Numbered from the stretch's first letter, positions 1 through 5,891 are shown. The stretch is 7,768 bases of DNA from Gemmatimonadota bacterium (GCA_024638395.1 JAHEKK010000135.1:1-7768); one strand, 5' to 3'. Translations and numbers: made by a program. Notes: generated by a model from the sequence alone, not told the origin.

Positions 1-411
1 CTGCGTGATCGCGCCCTCGTCGTCCGTCCATCGAACGAAGATCTCGGCCGTGCCGTCGTCTGCGGCCCGCACGAAGGCGATACGGTCGCCCGATGGCGAC
101 CAGACGGCCCCTCCGCCGGCGGTGAGGAACCGGTTGCGAGATCCGTCGACGTTCATGATCCACAGCTCTCCGAGCCAGCGGTCTCTCATCTTGTCGACGT
201 GCTTCCGCTGGTAGAGGATCCGACTCCCGTCGGGTGACACCTGGGGGCCCATGCCGCCGGCCAGGAGGAAGGGCCGGACGTCCTCCCACTCGAGGTACAG
301 CTCGGGCGTGAGGCGGTCTCCTGAGCTCTGTGCCGACCCGGGAGGCGCGGTCCATGCTGCCCCGGCGAGGGCGAGTACTGCGGCGAGTGGAGCGGTGGTC
401 GGGTAACGCAT
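1..411 (-). CDS. Secreted S9-family (prolyl oligopeptidase-like) peptidase, N-terminal part only
   Basis: The minus frame is open from an ATG at 411-409 to the window edge, giving 137 codons of a gene that continues outside. Residues 1-27 form a Sec-type signal peptide: a short basic start, an Ala/Leu-rich core and a likely cleavage after GSAQ. Next come LTPELYLEWEDV and two beta-propeller-like strands of the TolB/PD40 type, VSPDGSRILYQRK with LWIMNVDGSRNRFL, and VWSPSGDRIAFVR with EIFVRWTDDEGA. In the family this propeller precedes a C-terminal alpha/beta-hydrolase domain with a Ser-Asp-His triad, which lies outside the window. The expected role is periplasmic or extracellular hydrolysis of oligopeptides. 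The start is fixed by a perfect AGGAGG six bases upstream. The gene follows the chimeric ORF at 415-909 with a 3-bp gap, so it is probably cotranscribed. A non-catalytic PD40 protein cannot be excluded from this fragment, but the LTPELYLEWEDV opening favours S9. Confidence 0.85.
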   Translation of the reverse strand, partial: MRYPTTAPLAAVLALAGAAWTAPPGSAQSSGDRLTPELYLEWEDVRPFLLAGGMGPQVSPDGSRILYQRKHVDKMRDRWLGELWIMNVDGSRNRFLTAGGGAVWSPSGDRIAFVRAADDGTAEIFVRWTDDEGAITQ

Positions 412-414
412 TGT

Positions 415-909
415 TTACCTCCTGTTCCAGAATTCGTCGCCCCGAACGTCCCTTCGGGTGATATCGTCGTCGGTCCACGGGTGGGGTCCGTAGGCCCGCT
501 CCAAGGGCCACACCTGATCGAGTGTGGATCGGTCGTACAGGTTGCCGTCGATCATTACGTAGCGGATGTCGGTCGTCTGGCGAATGTCGTCCAGCGGATT
601 CGCGTTCAAGACCACGAGGTCCGCCAGCTTGCCCGCTTCCAGAGTGCCGATTTCATTCTCCAAACCGAGAAACCGAGCGGCGAGGATGAAGGCCAGGATG
701 GTCTCCAGCTGATCCTCAGCCTGGGCGTAACCGAGGCCGTAGAACCCGTCCGGGACGCGGTCAGCCACGATGTGGGGGACGCCCCATTCGTCACGGTGGA
801 TCTGCACCGATCCCGAGGGTGGAGGTGGGAGAACATCCGAGCGTGGGACCCCCGTCGTCACCAAGAGCTGGGCCGGCACGCATCCGTAGAGGAGTGTCCG
901 AGGGATCAT
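415..909 (-). CDS. Chimeric ORF: penicillin-acylase N-terminus fused to amidohydrolase C-terminal tail (likely deletion remnant)
   Basis: The frame is intact at 164 codons, with ATG at 909-907 and GGAG five bases upstream. Residues 1-22 are a poor signal-like stretch. Residues 34-78 match the start of penicillin-acylase/acyl-homoserine-lactone-acylase (Ntn-hydrolase) proteins: VQIHRDEWGVPHIVAD followed by FYGLGYAQAEDQLE. From about residue 79 the protein switches to the end of a metal-dependent amidohydrolase: FLGLENEIGTLEAGKLADLV, then NPLDDIR, DIRYVMIDGNLYD and TLDQVWP, ending in DEFWNRR. The switch lies near 670-681, at the codons for AAR-F. Acylases are usually 600-800 residues and need a nucleophilic Ser at the start of the B chain. 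Amidohydrolases need an N-terminal HxH and later metal ligands. All of these are missing, so neither activity is expected. I infer an in-frame deletion joining two adjacent genes. It could still be expressed as a small exported protein or merely serve as the leader of the S9 gene. Confidence 0.75.
   Translation of the reverse strand: MIPRTLLYGCVPAQLLVTTGVPRSDVLPPPPSGSVQIHRDEWGVPHIVADRVPDGFYGLGYAQAEDQLETILAFILAARFLGLENEIGTLEAGKLADLVVLNANPLDDIRQTTDIRYVMIDGNLYDRSTLDQVWPLERAYGPHPWTDDDITRRDVRGDEFWNRR
418..423 (-). promoter_or_regulatory. Strong Shine-Dalgarno for the S9 peptidase, overlapping the upstream stop
   Basis: Read on the minus strand, AGGAGG lies six bases before the peptidase ATG. The same bases encode the last two Arg codons (AGG AGG) of the upstream chimeric ORF, and the next three bases are its TAA stop. 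Termination of one frame therefore takes place on the ribosome binding site of the next, an arrangement that suggests translational coupling. Confidence 0.8.
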
Positions 910-945
910 CCACGCTCCGGACCGTATCGGAGTAGCGCAGCAAGG

Positions 946-967
946 CTGTATGCATTAGTGCATACAG
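946..967. promoter_or_regulatory. 22-bp perfect inverted repeat, candidate operator
   Basis: CTGTATGCA, a TTAG spacer and TGCATACAG form perfect 9-bp arms in an AT-richer patch. It lies in the gap between the chimeric ORF (minus) and the permease (plus), 37 bp from one start and 132 bp from the other. The dyad size and short centre suit a dimeric helix-turn-helix repressor of GntR or TetR type. No regulator gene lies in the window and I saw no second copy. A hairpin in an RNA leader is the alternative reading. Confidence 0.5.
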
Positions 968-1060
968 GCCTATAGGTAGGGTGGGAGCAAGGCTGCCGCC
1001 AGCGCCCAGGCCTCGAAGGCCCCACCGGGGACCGCATGGTGGCCCTGATCCCTGCAGACG

Positions 1061-1079
1061 TATCATGCCGCGATCGCGG
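1061..1079 (+). promoter_or_regulatory. Possible -10 element and adjacent palindrome before the permease
   Basis: TATCAT (1061-1066) resembles a sigma-70 -10 hexamer and would put transcription start near 1073, leaving a leader of roughly 27 bases. No convincing -35 is found 16-18 bases upstream. It is followed at once by the perfect 12-bp palindrome CCGCGATCGCGG (1068-1079), placed where a repressor could block initiation. The palindrome is all GC-rich words and may be chance. Confidence 0.3.
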
Positions 1080-1099
1080 TCCGCCATCCGAGGAGTCCC

Positions 1100-2530
1100 G
1101 TGACATCACCAGAGCGCGCAAGCCTCAAGAAGGCCGTCGGCCCGGGTCAGTTCTTCACCATCGCCTTCGGCACCATCATCGGAGTCGGATGGGTCATCTA
1201 CCTGGGATACTGGCTCGAACCGGCCGGGCCCCTGGGGGCGGTCCTGGGCTTCGCCGCGGGGACGGTTTTGGTGGTCCTGATCGGCCTCTGCTATGCCGAG
1301 ATGGCGTCCATGTTTCCGGTCTCGGGCGGTGAGGTGGCGTACACCTACGAAGCCTTCGGTACCGGCACGAGCTTCATCACCGGATGGCTCCTGGGCTTCA
1401 TCTACACGGCCGTGACGTCGTGGGAGGGCATCGCCGTGGGCGTTCTGGCCCAGAACCTGTTTCCATGGATTGCCGGACCGAGGCTCTATTCGGTCTTCGG
1501 TACCCCGGTCCACGCCGGTCCCTTGGCCCTCGGTCTCGTGTCCATGGCCTTCTTCACGACCTTGAACTACCGGGGCGTTCGGGGTGCCACGCGCGTGCAA
1601 GACGCTCTGACCTACTCGTTCCTGGCCATGTGCGCCCTGTTCATCGGTGCCGGGTTCATCTTCGGTGACGTGGCCAACCTCTCCCCGGTCTTCGTTCGCA
1701 CCGAAGGTGGATCCATCCTCCCAGGCTTGACCGCCGCTTTCATCACGGCCCCCTTCTTCCTCGCCGGTTTCGACGTGATTCCCCAGGTCATGGAGGAGCG
1801 GACCGCGGGGACCTCCCCTCGAGGGGCTGCAAGGATGATCGTGATTGCCCTCGTGGCGGCGGGCGTGTTCTATGTGCTGGTGATCCTCTCGGCGGCCATG
1901 GTGACGCCGTGGCGACATCTGCTCGACTTCGAGGATCTGCCTGCTGCCCGGGCCTTTGCCGAGGCGTTCAGCTCGCCGCTGCTCTCGAGGGCCATCCTCC
2001 TCGCGGCCTTCATCGGGATCCTCACGACGTTCAACGCCGTGTTCATGGGCGCCTCCAGGGTCATCTTCGCTTTGAGCCGAGCCTACATGATCCCGACCGG
2101 GCTGGCGGCGGTCCATCCGCGCTTTGACTCCCCTTCGACGGCGGTGCTGTTCGTTGGGGGCCTCGGAACCCTCGGTGTGATCCTCGGAGAGGGGGCCATC
2201 GGCCCCATGGTCAACGTGGCCACCATCTGTTTCGGCATCGCCTTCGGCTTGGTGTCACTGGGTGTGATCCGACTTCGCCGGAGCCGGCCCGAAGCCACCA
2301 GACCCTACAAGGTCCCTGGAGGAGTCGTCACGGCTGGAGCCGCGGTGGCCGCGTCGGCGCTCTTCGTCTACCTGGCGGCTACGGATCCCTACGAGCCGGG
2401 GGGCGGGATCCCCCTGGAGTGGCTCCTGCTGGCGGTTGCCCTGATTCTCGGGGGGGGATTCTGGGTGGCGGGGAAGAAACCGAGGGCCGCCATCACCGAA
2501 GAGGAGCGCCGGCGCCTGATCCTCGGGTAG
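1100..2530 (+). CDS. APC-superfamily amino acid/amine permease
   Basis: This 476-residue inner-membrane protein has about 12 hydrophobic segments, the normal size for the amino acid-polyamine-organocation (APC) superfamily. Hallmarks are the unwound first helix GTIIGVGW (residues 24-31), the helix 6 motif FFLAGFDVIPQVMEE (219-233), the helix 8 region ASRVIFALSRAYMIP (318-332), and RPYKVPGG (401-408), which commonly follows helix 10 in the family. Family members are mainly proton- or sodium-coupled importers or antiporters of amino acids and amines. The substrate here cannot be read. Translation starts at GTG 1100, with GAGGAG four bases upstream; no better start exists in frame. The gene converges on the PP2C gene with a 22-bp gap and no visible hairpin terminator. 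Transport of a nitrogenous substrate for the nearby BKACE/dehydrogenase pair is plausible but inferred. A run of eight G at 2450-2457 encodes Gly-Gly-Gly near the C-terminus. Confidence 0.9.
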   Translation: MTSPERASLKKAVGPGQFFTIAFGTIIGVGWVIYLGYWLEPAGPLGAVLGFAAGTVLVVLIGLCYAEMASMFPVSGGEVAYTYEAFGTGTSFITGWLLGFIYTAVTSWEGIAVGVLAQNLFPWIAGPRLYSVFGTPVHAGPLALGLVSMAFFTTLNYRGVRGATRVQDALTYSFLAMCALFIGAGFIFGDVANLSPVFVRTEGGSILPGLTAAFITAPFFLAGFDVIPQVMEERTAGTSPRGAARMIVIALVAAGVFYVLVILSAAMVTPWRHLLDFEDLPAARAFAEAFSSPLLSRAILLAAFIGILTTFNAVFMGASRVIFALSRAYMIPTGLAAVHPRFDSPSTAVLFVGGLGTLGVILGEGAIGPMVNVATICFGIAFGLVSLGVIRLRRSRPEATRPYKVPGGVVTAGAAVAASALFVYLAATDPYEPGGGIPLEWLLLAVALILGGGFWVAGKKPRAAITEEERRRLILG

Positions 2531-2552
2531 CCGAGGTACCTTGACGGTGGGT

Positions 2553-3416
2553 TCAGGGACGCGCTTCCCCGGGGCGCCGCGTCCGCCCGACGACGACGGT
2601 GATGTTGTCCGTCCCACCGTACTCCAGGGCGTCTTTGACGAGCGCCTCGCAGAGCTGACGTGAGCTCTCCATGGCAAGGAGGCGGCCCCTGATCTGCTCG
2701 TCGGTGACGTGCTTCGTTAGGCCGTCGCTGCAGAGGAGGATAACGGCCCCCCAATCCCGGGTGATGCGGGTGACGACCGGCACGGCTTCGTGCCCCCCGA
2801 TAGCGCTGGCGAGGACCCCGGCCCACCGGCTTTCAAGGGCTCTTGTCTGGGAGAGAAGCCCCGCGTCGATGAGAGCCTGGGCCCATGTCTGATCCCGGGT
2901 GATCTGGGTGAGCGTACCGTCCTGGAATATGTAGCACCGGCTGTCGCCGACCTGCAGCAGATAGGCGTGGGGCCAGAGGCCGAGGAAGAGCGTGAGGGTC
3001 GTGGCAAAGTGCCCCCTGCCGCTCTCTTTCTCCGCTCGGCGAAGCAGGCTGGCATGGCAGTTCAAGGCGGCGCTGTGAAGGAGCTCCGTGAAGACCGTAG
3101 GGTAGCTCTCCTCTTCGTATTGGGCCTCGTGGAAGCTGCGTGCGACTTCCTCCACCAGGGCCCGGACCGCCACCCGGGCGGCATGTTCGCCGTCGGCGCT
3201 GCCGCCGACCCCGTCGGCCACGATGGCAAGGGAGGCGATCCGCTCGGGCTCCACGAGGTAGCTCACGTCGTCGCCCAAGCTGGTCCGGTCCACCGTCACA
3301 CCCCTGGAGACCGCTCCGGCGAAGTAGTGGTCCTGGTTGGCCTCCCTCACCTTTCCGACGTGGGTCATTCCCCAGACGTCGACGTCGGCATATCGGGGTC
3401 GCTCTGATTCGGGCAA
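2553..3416 (-). CDS. PP2C-family serine/threonine protein phosphatase
   Basis: This 287-residue cytosolic protein contains the bacterial PP2C (PPM/Stp-type) motifs in order: GMTHVGKVREANQDHYF (16-32), VADGVGG (66-72) with a metal-binding Asp, ATTLTLFLG (138-146), VGDSRCYIF (157-164), TRDQTWAQALIDAGLL (173-188), LLCSDGLTKHVTDEQI (227-242) and GGTDNITVVV (267-276). All expected metal-binding Asp positions are present, so it should be an active Mn/Mg-dependent phosphatase. Its usual partners are Hanks-type kinases and their substrates, none of which is in this window. The start is TTG at 3416-3414, chosen because GAGAGGGA lies just upstream and the catalytic motif begins 15 residues later; no ATG or GTG fits between them. 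It is the last gene of the BKACE-lipoprotein-phosphatase run, 10 bp after the frame-corrected lipoprotein stop. The link between a phosphatase and a catabolic enzyme is unexplained and may be only positional. Confidence 0.92.
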   Translation of the reverse strand: MPESERPRYADVDVWGMTHVGKVREANQDHYFAGAVSRGVTVDRTSLGDDVSYLVEPERIASLAIVADGVGGSADGEHAARVAVRALVEEVARSFHEAQYEEESYPTVFTELLHSAALNCHASLLRRAEKESGRGHFATTLTLFLGLWPHAYLLQVGDSRCYIFQDGTLTQITRDQTWAQALIDAGLLSQTRALESRWAGVLASAIGGHEAVPVVTRITRDWGAVILLCSDGLTKHVTDEQIRGRLLAMESSRQLCEALVKDALEYGGTDNITVVVGRTRRPGEARP

Positions 3417-3426
3417 GTGTTCCCTC

Positions 3427-3590
3427 TCAGTTTCCCTGTACTACCGGAAGTAGGATGTGAGAAGCTTGCTCACCCTCGTCGTGCACCGTGCTCTCGGCAA
3501 GGGTCCATTCCGTCTCGTCGTAGTTACTCCCGCGCAGGCTGCCAGTACCACGAGAAGGACCGGGAGGACCGATCCCCGTCGGATCTTCAT
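3427..3590 (-). CDS. Very small lipoprotein, apparently frameshifted after the lipobox
   Basis: An ATG at 3590-3588, preceded by GAGAGGCGAGAG and 10 bp after the BKACE stop, opens a lipoprotein signal peptide: MKIRRG, a hydrophobic core and the canonical lipobox LAAC with Cys19. Read as given, the frame continues with an Arg-rich tail and stops at 3441, for 49 residues. If one base is added to the G run just after the Cys (complement of 3529-3531), the frame instead runs SNYDETEWTLAESTVH, then DEGEQASHILLPVVQGN, to a TGA at 3429-3427. That gives 54 residues with an acidic, soluble tail that looks like real protein and brings the stop to 10 bp before the phosphatase start. I prefer the corrected version, implying either a true frameshift mutation or a homopolymer sequencing error. 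Small lipoproteins of this kind often have unknown roles, and I do not recognise this one. Confidence 0.55.
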
Positions 3591-3600
3591 CTCTCGCCTC

Positions 3601-4566
3601 TCAGTCGTACCGGGTCGGCGTGGCGGACAGACCCAGCATCTCCCTGGCTTGAGCTGGAGTGGCAACCTCCCGGTTCAGCTCGTGGATGATGCGCACAGCC
3701 CGTTCCACGAGCTGCCGGTTGCTCTCCGCTTTCTGTCCCCGCTTGAAGTAGACGTTGTCCTCGAGGCCGACGCGGACATGCCCACCCAGCATCGTGGCCA
3801 AGGTCGTCATAGGAAGCTGATGAGGCCCGATGCCCGAGGTGAGCCAAAGCGTATCTTCTGGGAACTCGCGGATCAGGCTTAAAACGTTGTCGACGGTGGG
3901 GAGGGAGGAGGTCTGGTATCCCATGACCGTCTGGATCCAATAGGGCTTCTCGATCAGACCCTCCTCGATCAGGAAGCGGATGACCCATCCTCCGCCCGTG
4001 TGATAGGTCTCCAGCTCGGGCTTGATCCCCCGCTTCTTCATTTCGGATGCGAACCGGTGGATCAGGCCGTAGGAGAAGGGAAGGCACTCGTCGTAGAGCA
4101 TCTCCGGCCTGGGATCCGGGAGGGGTGGGGGCCGCTCTCTGATCTTGAACCGGCTCATGTCGGGGGTGAGGTTCAGCGAGGCGACCTCGGGCCGAGCATC
4201 CAGGCACTCGAGGCGCTCATCCATGGTCATGTCGGGGCCACCGCCCGTCGTGTCGTTGATGATGATGTCGGGGCAGGCTTCCCGGATCTTGGCGTTCACC
4301 TCCAGCCAGCGCTCGGTCGTCACAGCCGGCCTGGTGGCGTGGTCCTTCTGGCGGGCGTGGACGTGAACCATGGACGCGCCGGCCTCGTACGCTCCCCGGA
4401 CCGACTCGGCGATCTCTTCCGGCGTCTCCGGCAGGTTCGGGTTTGACTCCTTCCCCTGGACCCCGCCGTTGCAGGCGACGCAGATGATGGTGGGGGGCAT
4501 GCGACCGACCCGCTCCAGGTAGGCGAAGGCGTCGGCGTAGTTCCAGTGGTCGTGTAGCGAGTTCAT
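3601..4566 (-). CDS. BKACE family (DUF849) beta-keto acid cleavage enzyme
   Basis: This 321-residue TIM-barrel enzyme belongs to the 3-keto-5-aminohexanoate cleavage (Kce/BKACE, DUF849) family. Family members transfer the acyl part of a beta-keto acid to the CoA of acetyl-CoA, releasing acetoacetate. Visible signatures are LPETPEEIAESVRGAYEAGA, the Zn-binding HVH (His68, His70), NDTTGGG (104-110), SLNLTPDM (130-137) and HVRVGLEDN (263-271). The last carries Arg265, the third Zn ligand Glu269 and Asp270, with the spacing of Arg226/Glu230/Asp231 in Kce. All core catalytic residues are therefore present. The first 22 residues (NYADAFAYLERVGR) are an N-terminal extension seen in part of the family. 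The ATG at 4566 has AGGAG nine bases upstream; the Met at residue 23 is the alternative start. The gene is divergent from the dehydrogenase at 4865 and leads the small lipoprotein and PP2C genes. Substrate specificity is set by active-site residues I cannot assign here. Confidence 0.92.
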   Translation of the reverse strand: MNSLHDHWNYADAFAYLERVGRMPPTIICVACNGGVQGKESNPNLPETPEEIAESVRGAYEAGASMVHVHARQKDHATRPAVTTERWLEVNAKIREACPDIIINDTTGGGPDMTMDERLECLDARPEVASLNLTPDMSRFKIRERPPPLPDPRPEMLYDECLPFSYGLIHRFASEMKKRGIKPELETYHTGGGWVIRFLIEEGLIEKPYWIQTVMGYQTSSLPTVDNVLSLIREFPEDTLWLTSGIGPHQLPMTTLATMLGGHVRVGLEDNVYFKRGQKAESNRQLVERAVRIIHELNREVATPAQAREMLGLSATPTRYD

Positions 4567-4592
4567 CCGGAGGCGCTCCTAAGGGGGCGGAG

Positions 4593-4652
4593 ATCCGACC
4601 TACGCTGGCCTCATTATTCAGTGTCGCTCCTCTCGGGGCGAGGGTCCTGGGG
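4593..4652 (+). repeat. Diverged direct repeat, copy A
   Basis: This 60-base segment aligns with 4773-4833 at 49 of 60 positions and one 1-base gap (counted by eye). Shared words include ATCCG, CCTAC, CTGGCC, GTCG, TCTC, GGGGCGAGGGT and CTGGGG. Weaker similarity extends some 20 bases on each side. It sits directly upstream of the BKACE gene, but in plus orientation nothing starts downstream of it. It may be a decayed duplicate of the dehydrogenase leader. Confidence 0.65.
4612..4620 (-). promoter_or_regulatory. Weak candidate -10 region for the BKACE operon
   Basis: On the minus strand the AT-rich word TGAATAATG stands out in an otherwise GC-rich leader, 46 bases before the BKACE ATG. It resembles a -10 element, but no -35 match lies at the right distance. 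It falls inside direct repeat copy A, at the place where copy B instead has an inverted repeat. Confidence 0.25.
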
Positions 4653-4757
4653 TTGGATCGCACCCCACGGTGGGGGAGCTGGGGGGAATCATCCCATGCG
4701 TGAGCCGGTGCGCGCAGGTCACACGAGGGCTGCTAGACTGAGTCGTACCGGACTTCC

Positions 4758-4786
4758 TTGAGGGTAGAGGCGATCCGGCCTACTCT
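4758..4786 (+). promoter_or_regulatory. Candidate sigma-70-type promoter for the dehydrogenase gene
   Basis: TTGAGG (4758-4763), a 17-base spacer and TACTCT (4781-4786) fit the -35/-10 layout, with matches to TTGACA at four positions and the key T, A and final T of TATAAT. Start of transcription would fall near 4793, giving a leader of about 70 bases. The 12-bp inverted repeat CCGAT-CA-ATCGG at 4790-4801 would then lie on the start point and could be an operator. Confidence 0.4.
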
Positions 4787-4833
4787 GGCCCGATCAATCG
4801 GCGTCGGTCTTCTCCGGGGCGAGGGTTCTGGGG
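4773..4833 (+). repeat. Diverged direct repeat, copy B, in the dehydrogenase leader
   Basis: This is the second copy, 180 bases after copy A and ending 31 bases before the dehydrogenase ATG. It overlaps the best promoter-like sequence of the window. Copy B contains CCGAT-CA-ATCGG at 4790-4801, an inverted repeat absent from copy A. It matches none of the riboswitch classes whose cores I can recall. Confidence 0.65.
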
Positions 4834-4864
4834 CGGATGGGCCCTTCGACGGGGTAGGTCTAGC

Positions 4865-5827
4865 ATGTCCGGATCCGAGGGGAAGACGGTGGCTGTCGTC
4901 GGTACGGGGGTGATCGGAAGAAGCTGGATCCGCGTGTTTACCCGTGCCGGCCTAGAGGCTCGGGTGTACGACCTCGACCCGGCTCGATCCTTGGCGGCGG
5001 TCGCCTGGGCGAGGGCGTCGGCCCGCCAGGACGAGAGGCAGGGGTTCGTCCCCGTGGGGGGCGCTCAAGAGGAATCCCACAGAATCGTCCCGTGCTCCTC
5101 ACTGGACGAGGCTCTGGACGGAGCAACGTGGGTGCAGGAGTGCGGTCCGGAGGACCTGGATATCAAGAGGCGCCTGTACAGGGAGCTCGACGAACGGGCC
5201 CACCCTGGCGCCATCCTGGCCAGCTCCACTTCAGCCCTGGACATGACCCGAATCGCCGAGGGCCTGGCCGGCGCATCCCGGTGCATCGTGGCCCACCCCG
5301 TGAATCCACCCCACGTCGTGCCCGTGGTGGAGGTGCTCCCGGGAGCGGAGACGGCTCAGGAAGTGGTCACGGCGACCCTGGAGCTCCTGACGGACGTTGG
5401 TCAGTCCCCGGTTCTCATGAACCGGTTCGTCCCGGGGTTCCTACTGAACCGCATGCAGGCGGCCCTGGTTCGGGAGGCCGTGTCCCTCATCGGGTCCGGC
5501 GTTGCCTCGGCCGACGCCATCGACGCGGTGGTGCGGGATGGACTGGGTCTCCGGTGGGCGTTGATGGGTCCCTTCGGGACGGGCCACACCAACGCCGATG
5601 GAGGTGTGGGCGATTACTATCGACGGTACGGAGCCGCTTACCGGAGCCTCTGGGATGACCTGGATCCCGATCCCGACTTCTCAGACGCCGTGATCGACCG
5701 GATTCACGAAGGAACGGAGGCGATCTACGGACCCGATGCCACCCGGACCCTGGGGGAATGGCGGGATCGGATGGTGCGCAGGATTCGGGCCCTCAAAGTC
5801 GAAGATCCGCCTCCCTCGGCGGACTGA
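4865..5827 (+). CDS. 3-hydroxyacyl-CoA dehydrogenase-like NAD-dependent dehydrogenase (L-gulonate 3-dehydrogenase/lambda-crystallin type)
   Basis: This 320-residue cytosolic oxidoreductase has the two-domain 3HCDH architecture. The Rossmann fingerprint GTGVIGRSW (13-21) is followed by Asp36 in YDLDP, which favours NAD over NADP. The catalytic region carries ASSTSAL (119-125), AHPVNPP (143-149) with the general base His144, and VVEVLPG (154-160) with Glu156. The C-terminal helical domain includes GFLLNRMQAALVREA (191-205) and GLGLRWALMGPFGTGHTNAD (226-245). Length and motifs fit the short single-unit group that includes lambda-crystallin/L-gulonate 3-dehydrogenase, short-chain 3-hydroxybutyryl-CoA dehydrogenases and L-carnitine dehydrogenase. 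The ATG at 4865 has only a weak GGGGTAGG six bases upstream. Its divergent pairing with a BKACE suggests it oxidises a beta-hydroxy acid to the beta-keto acid that BKACE cleaves; this is inference. The MGPFGTGHTNAD segment argues against calling it carnitine dehydrogenase outright. Confidence 0.88.
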   Translation: MSGSEGKTVAVVGTGVIGRSWIRVFTRAGLEARVYDLDPARSLAAVAWARASARQDERQGFVPVGGAQEESHRIVPCSSLDEALDGATWVQECGPEDLDIKRRLYRELDERAHPGAILASSTSALDMTRIAEGLAGASRCIVAHPVNPPHVVPVVEVLPGAETAQEVVTATLELLTDVGQSPVLMNRFVPGFLLNRMQAALVREAVSLIGSGVASADAIDAVVRDGLGLRWALMGPFGTGHTNADGGVGDYYRRYGAAYRSLWDDLDPDPDFSDAVIDRIHEGTEAIYGPDATRTLGEWRDRMVRRIRALKVEDPPPSAD

Positions 5828-5891
5828 GGTCTCTCCTGAGTGGGACCGTCCTGGTGGACGCTCCTCGGGAGGTGGCGGGCCTCGGCTTGGC

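Noticed and set aside
1106..2116. A 336-codon open frame on the minus strand
   Set aside because: It lies wholly antisense to the permease, is rich in Gly, Arg, His, Asp and Glu, and shows no family motif. Long antisense frames are expected in GC-rich genes.
2450..2457. Run of eight G as a phase-variation tract in the permease
   Set aside because: It encodes Gly-Gly-Gly in a hydrophobic segment, the reading frame is intact, and a single tract is not evidence of switching.
2531..2552. Bidirectional terminator between the convergent permease and PP2C genes
   Set aside because: The 22-bp gap holds only the 8-bp palindrome AGGTACCT and no stem with a T tract.
2790..3407. A 205-codon plus-strand frame
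   Set aside because: It is antisense to the PP2C gene, whose motifs are all present in the minus frame.
4593..4833. Tandem glycine riboswitch
   Set aside because: The tandem arrangement suggested it, but the conserved glycine-aptamer core words are absent from both copies.
4865..5827. Naming the dehydrogenase L-carnitine dehydrogenase and the locus a carnitine pathway
   Set aside because: The segment MGPFGTGHTNAD fits the lambda-crystallin/gulonate group better than the HLAGGEAG-type region I associate with carnitine dehydrogenase, and no betaine-processing genes are present.
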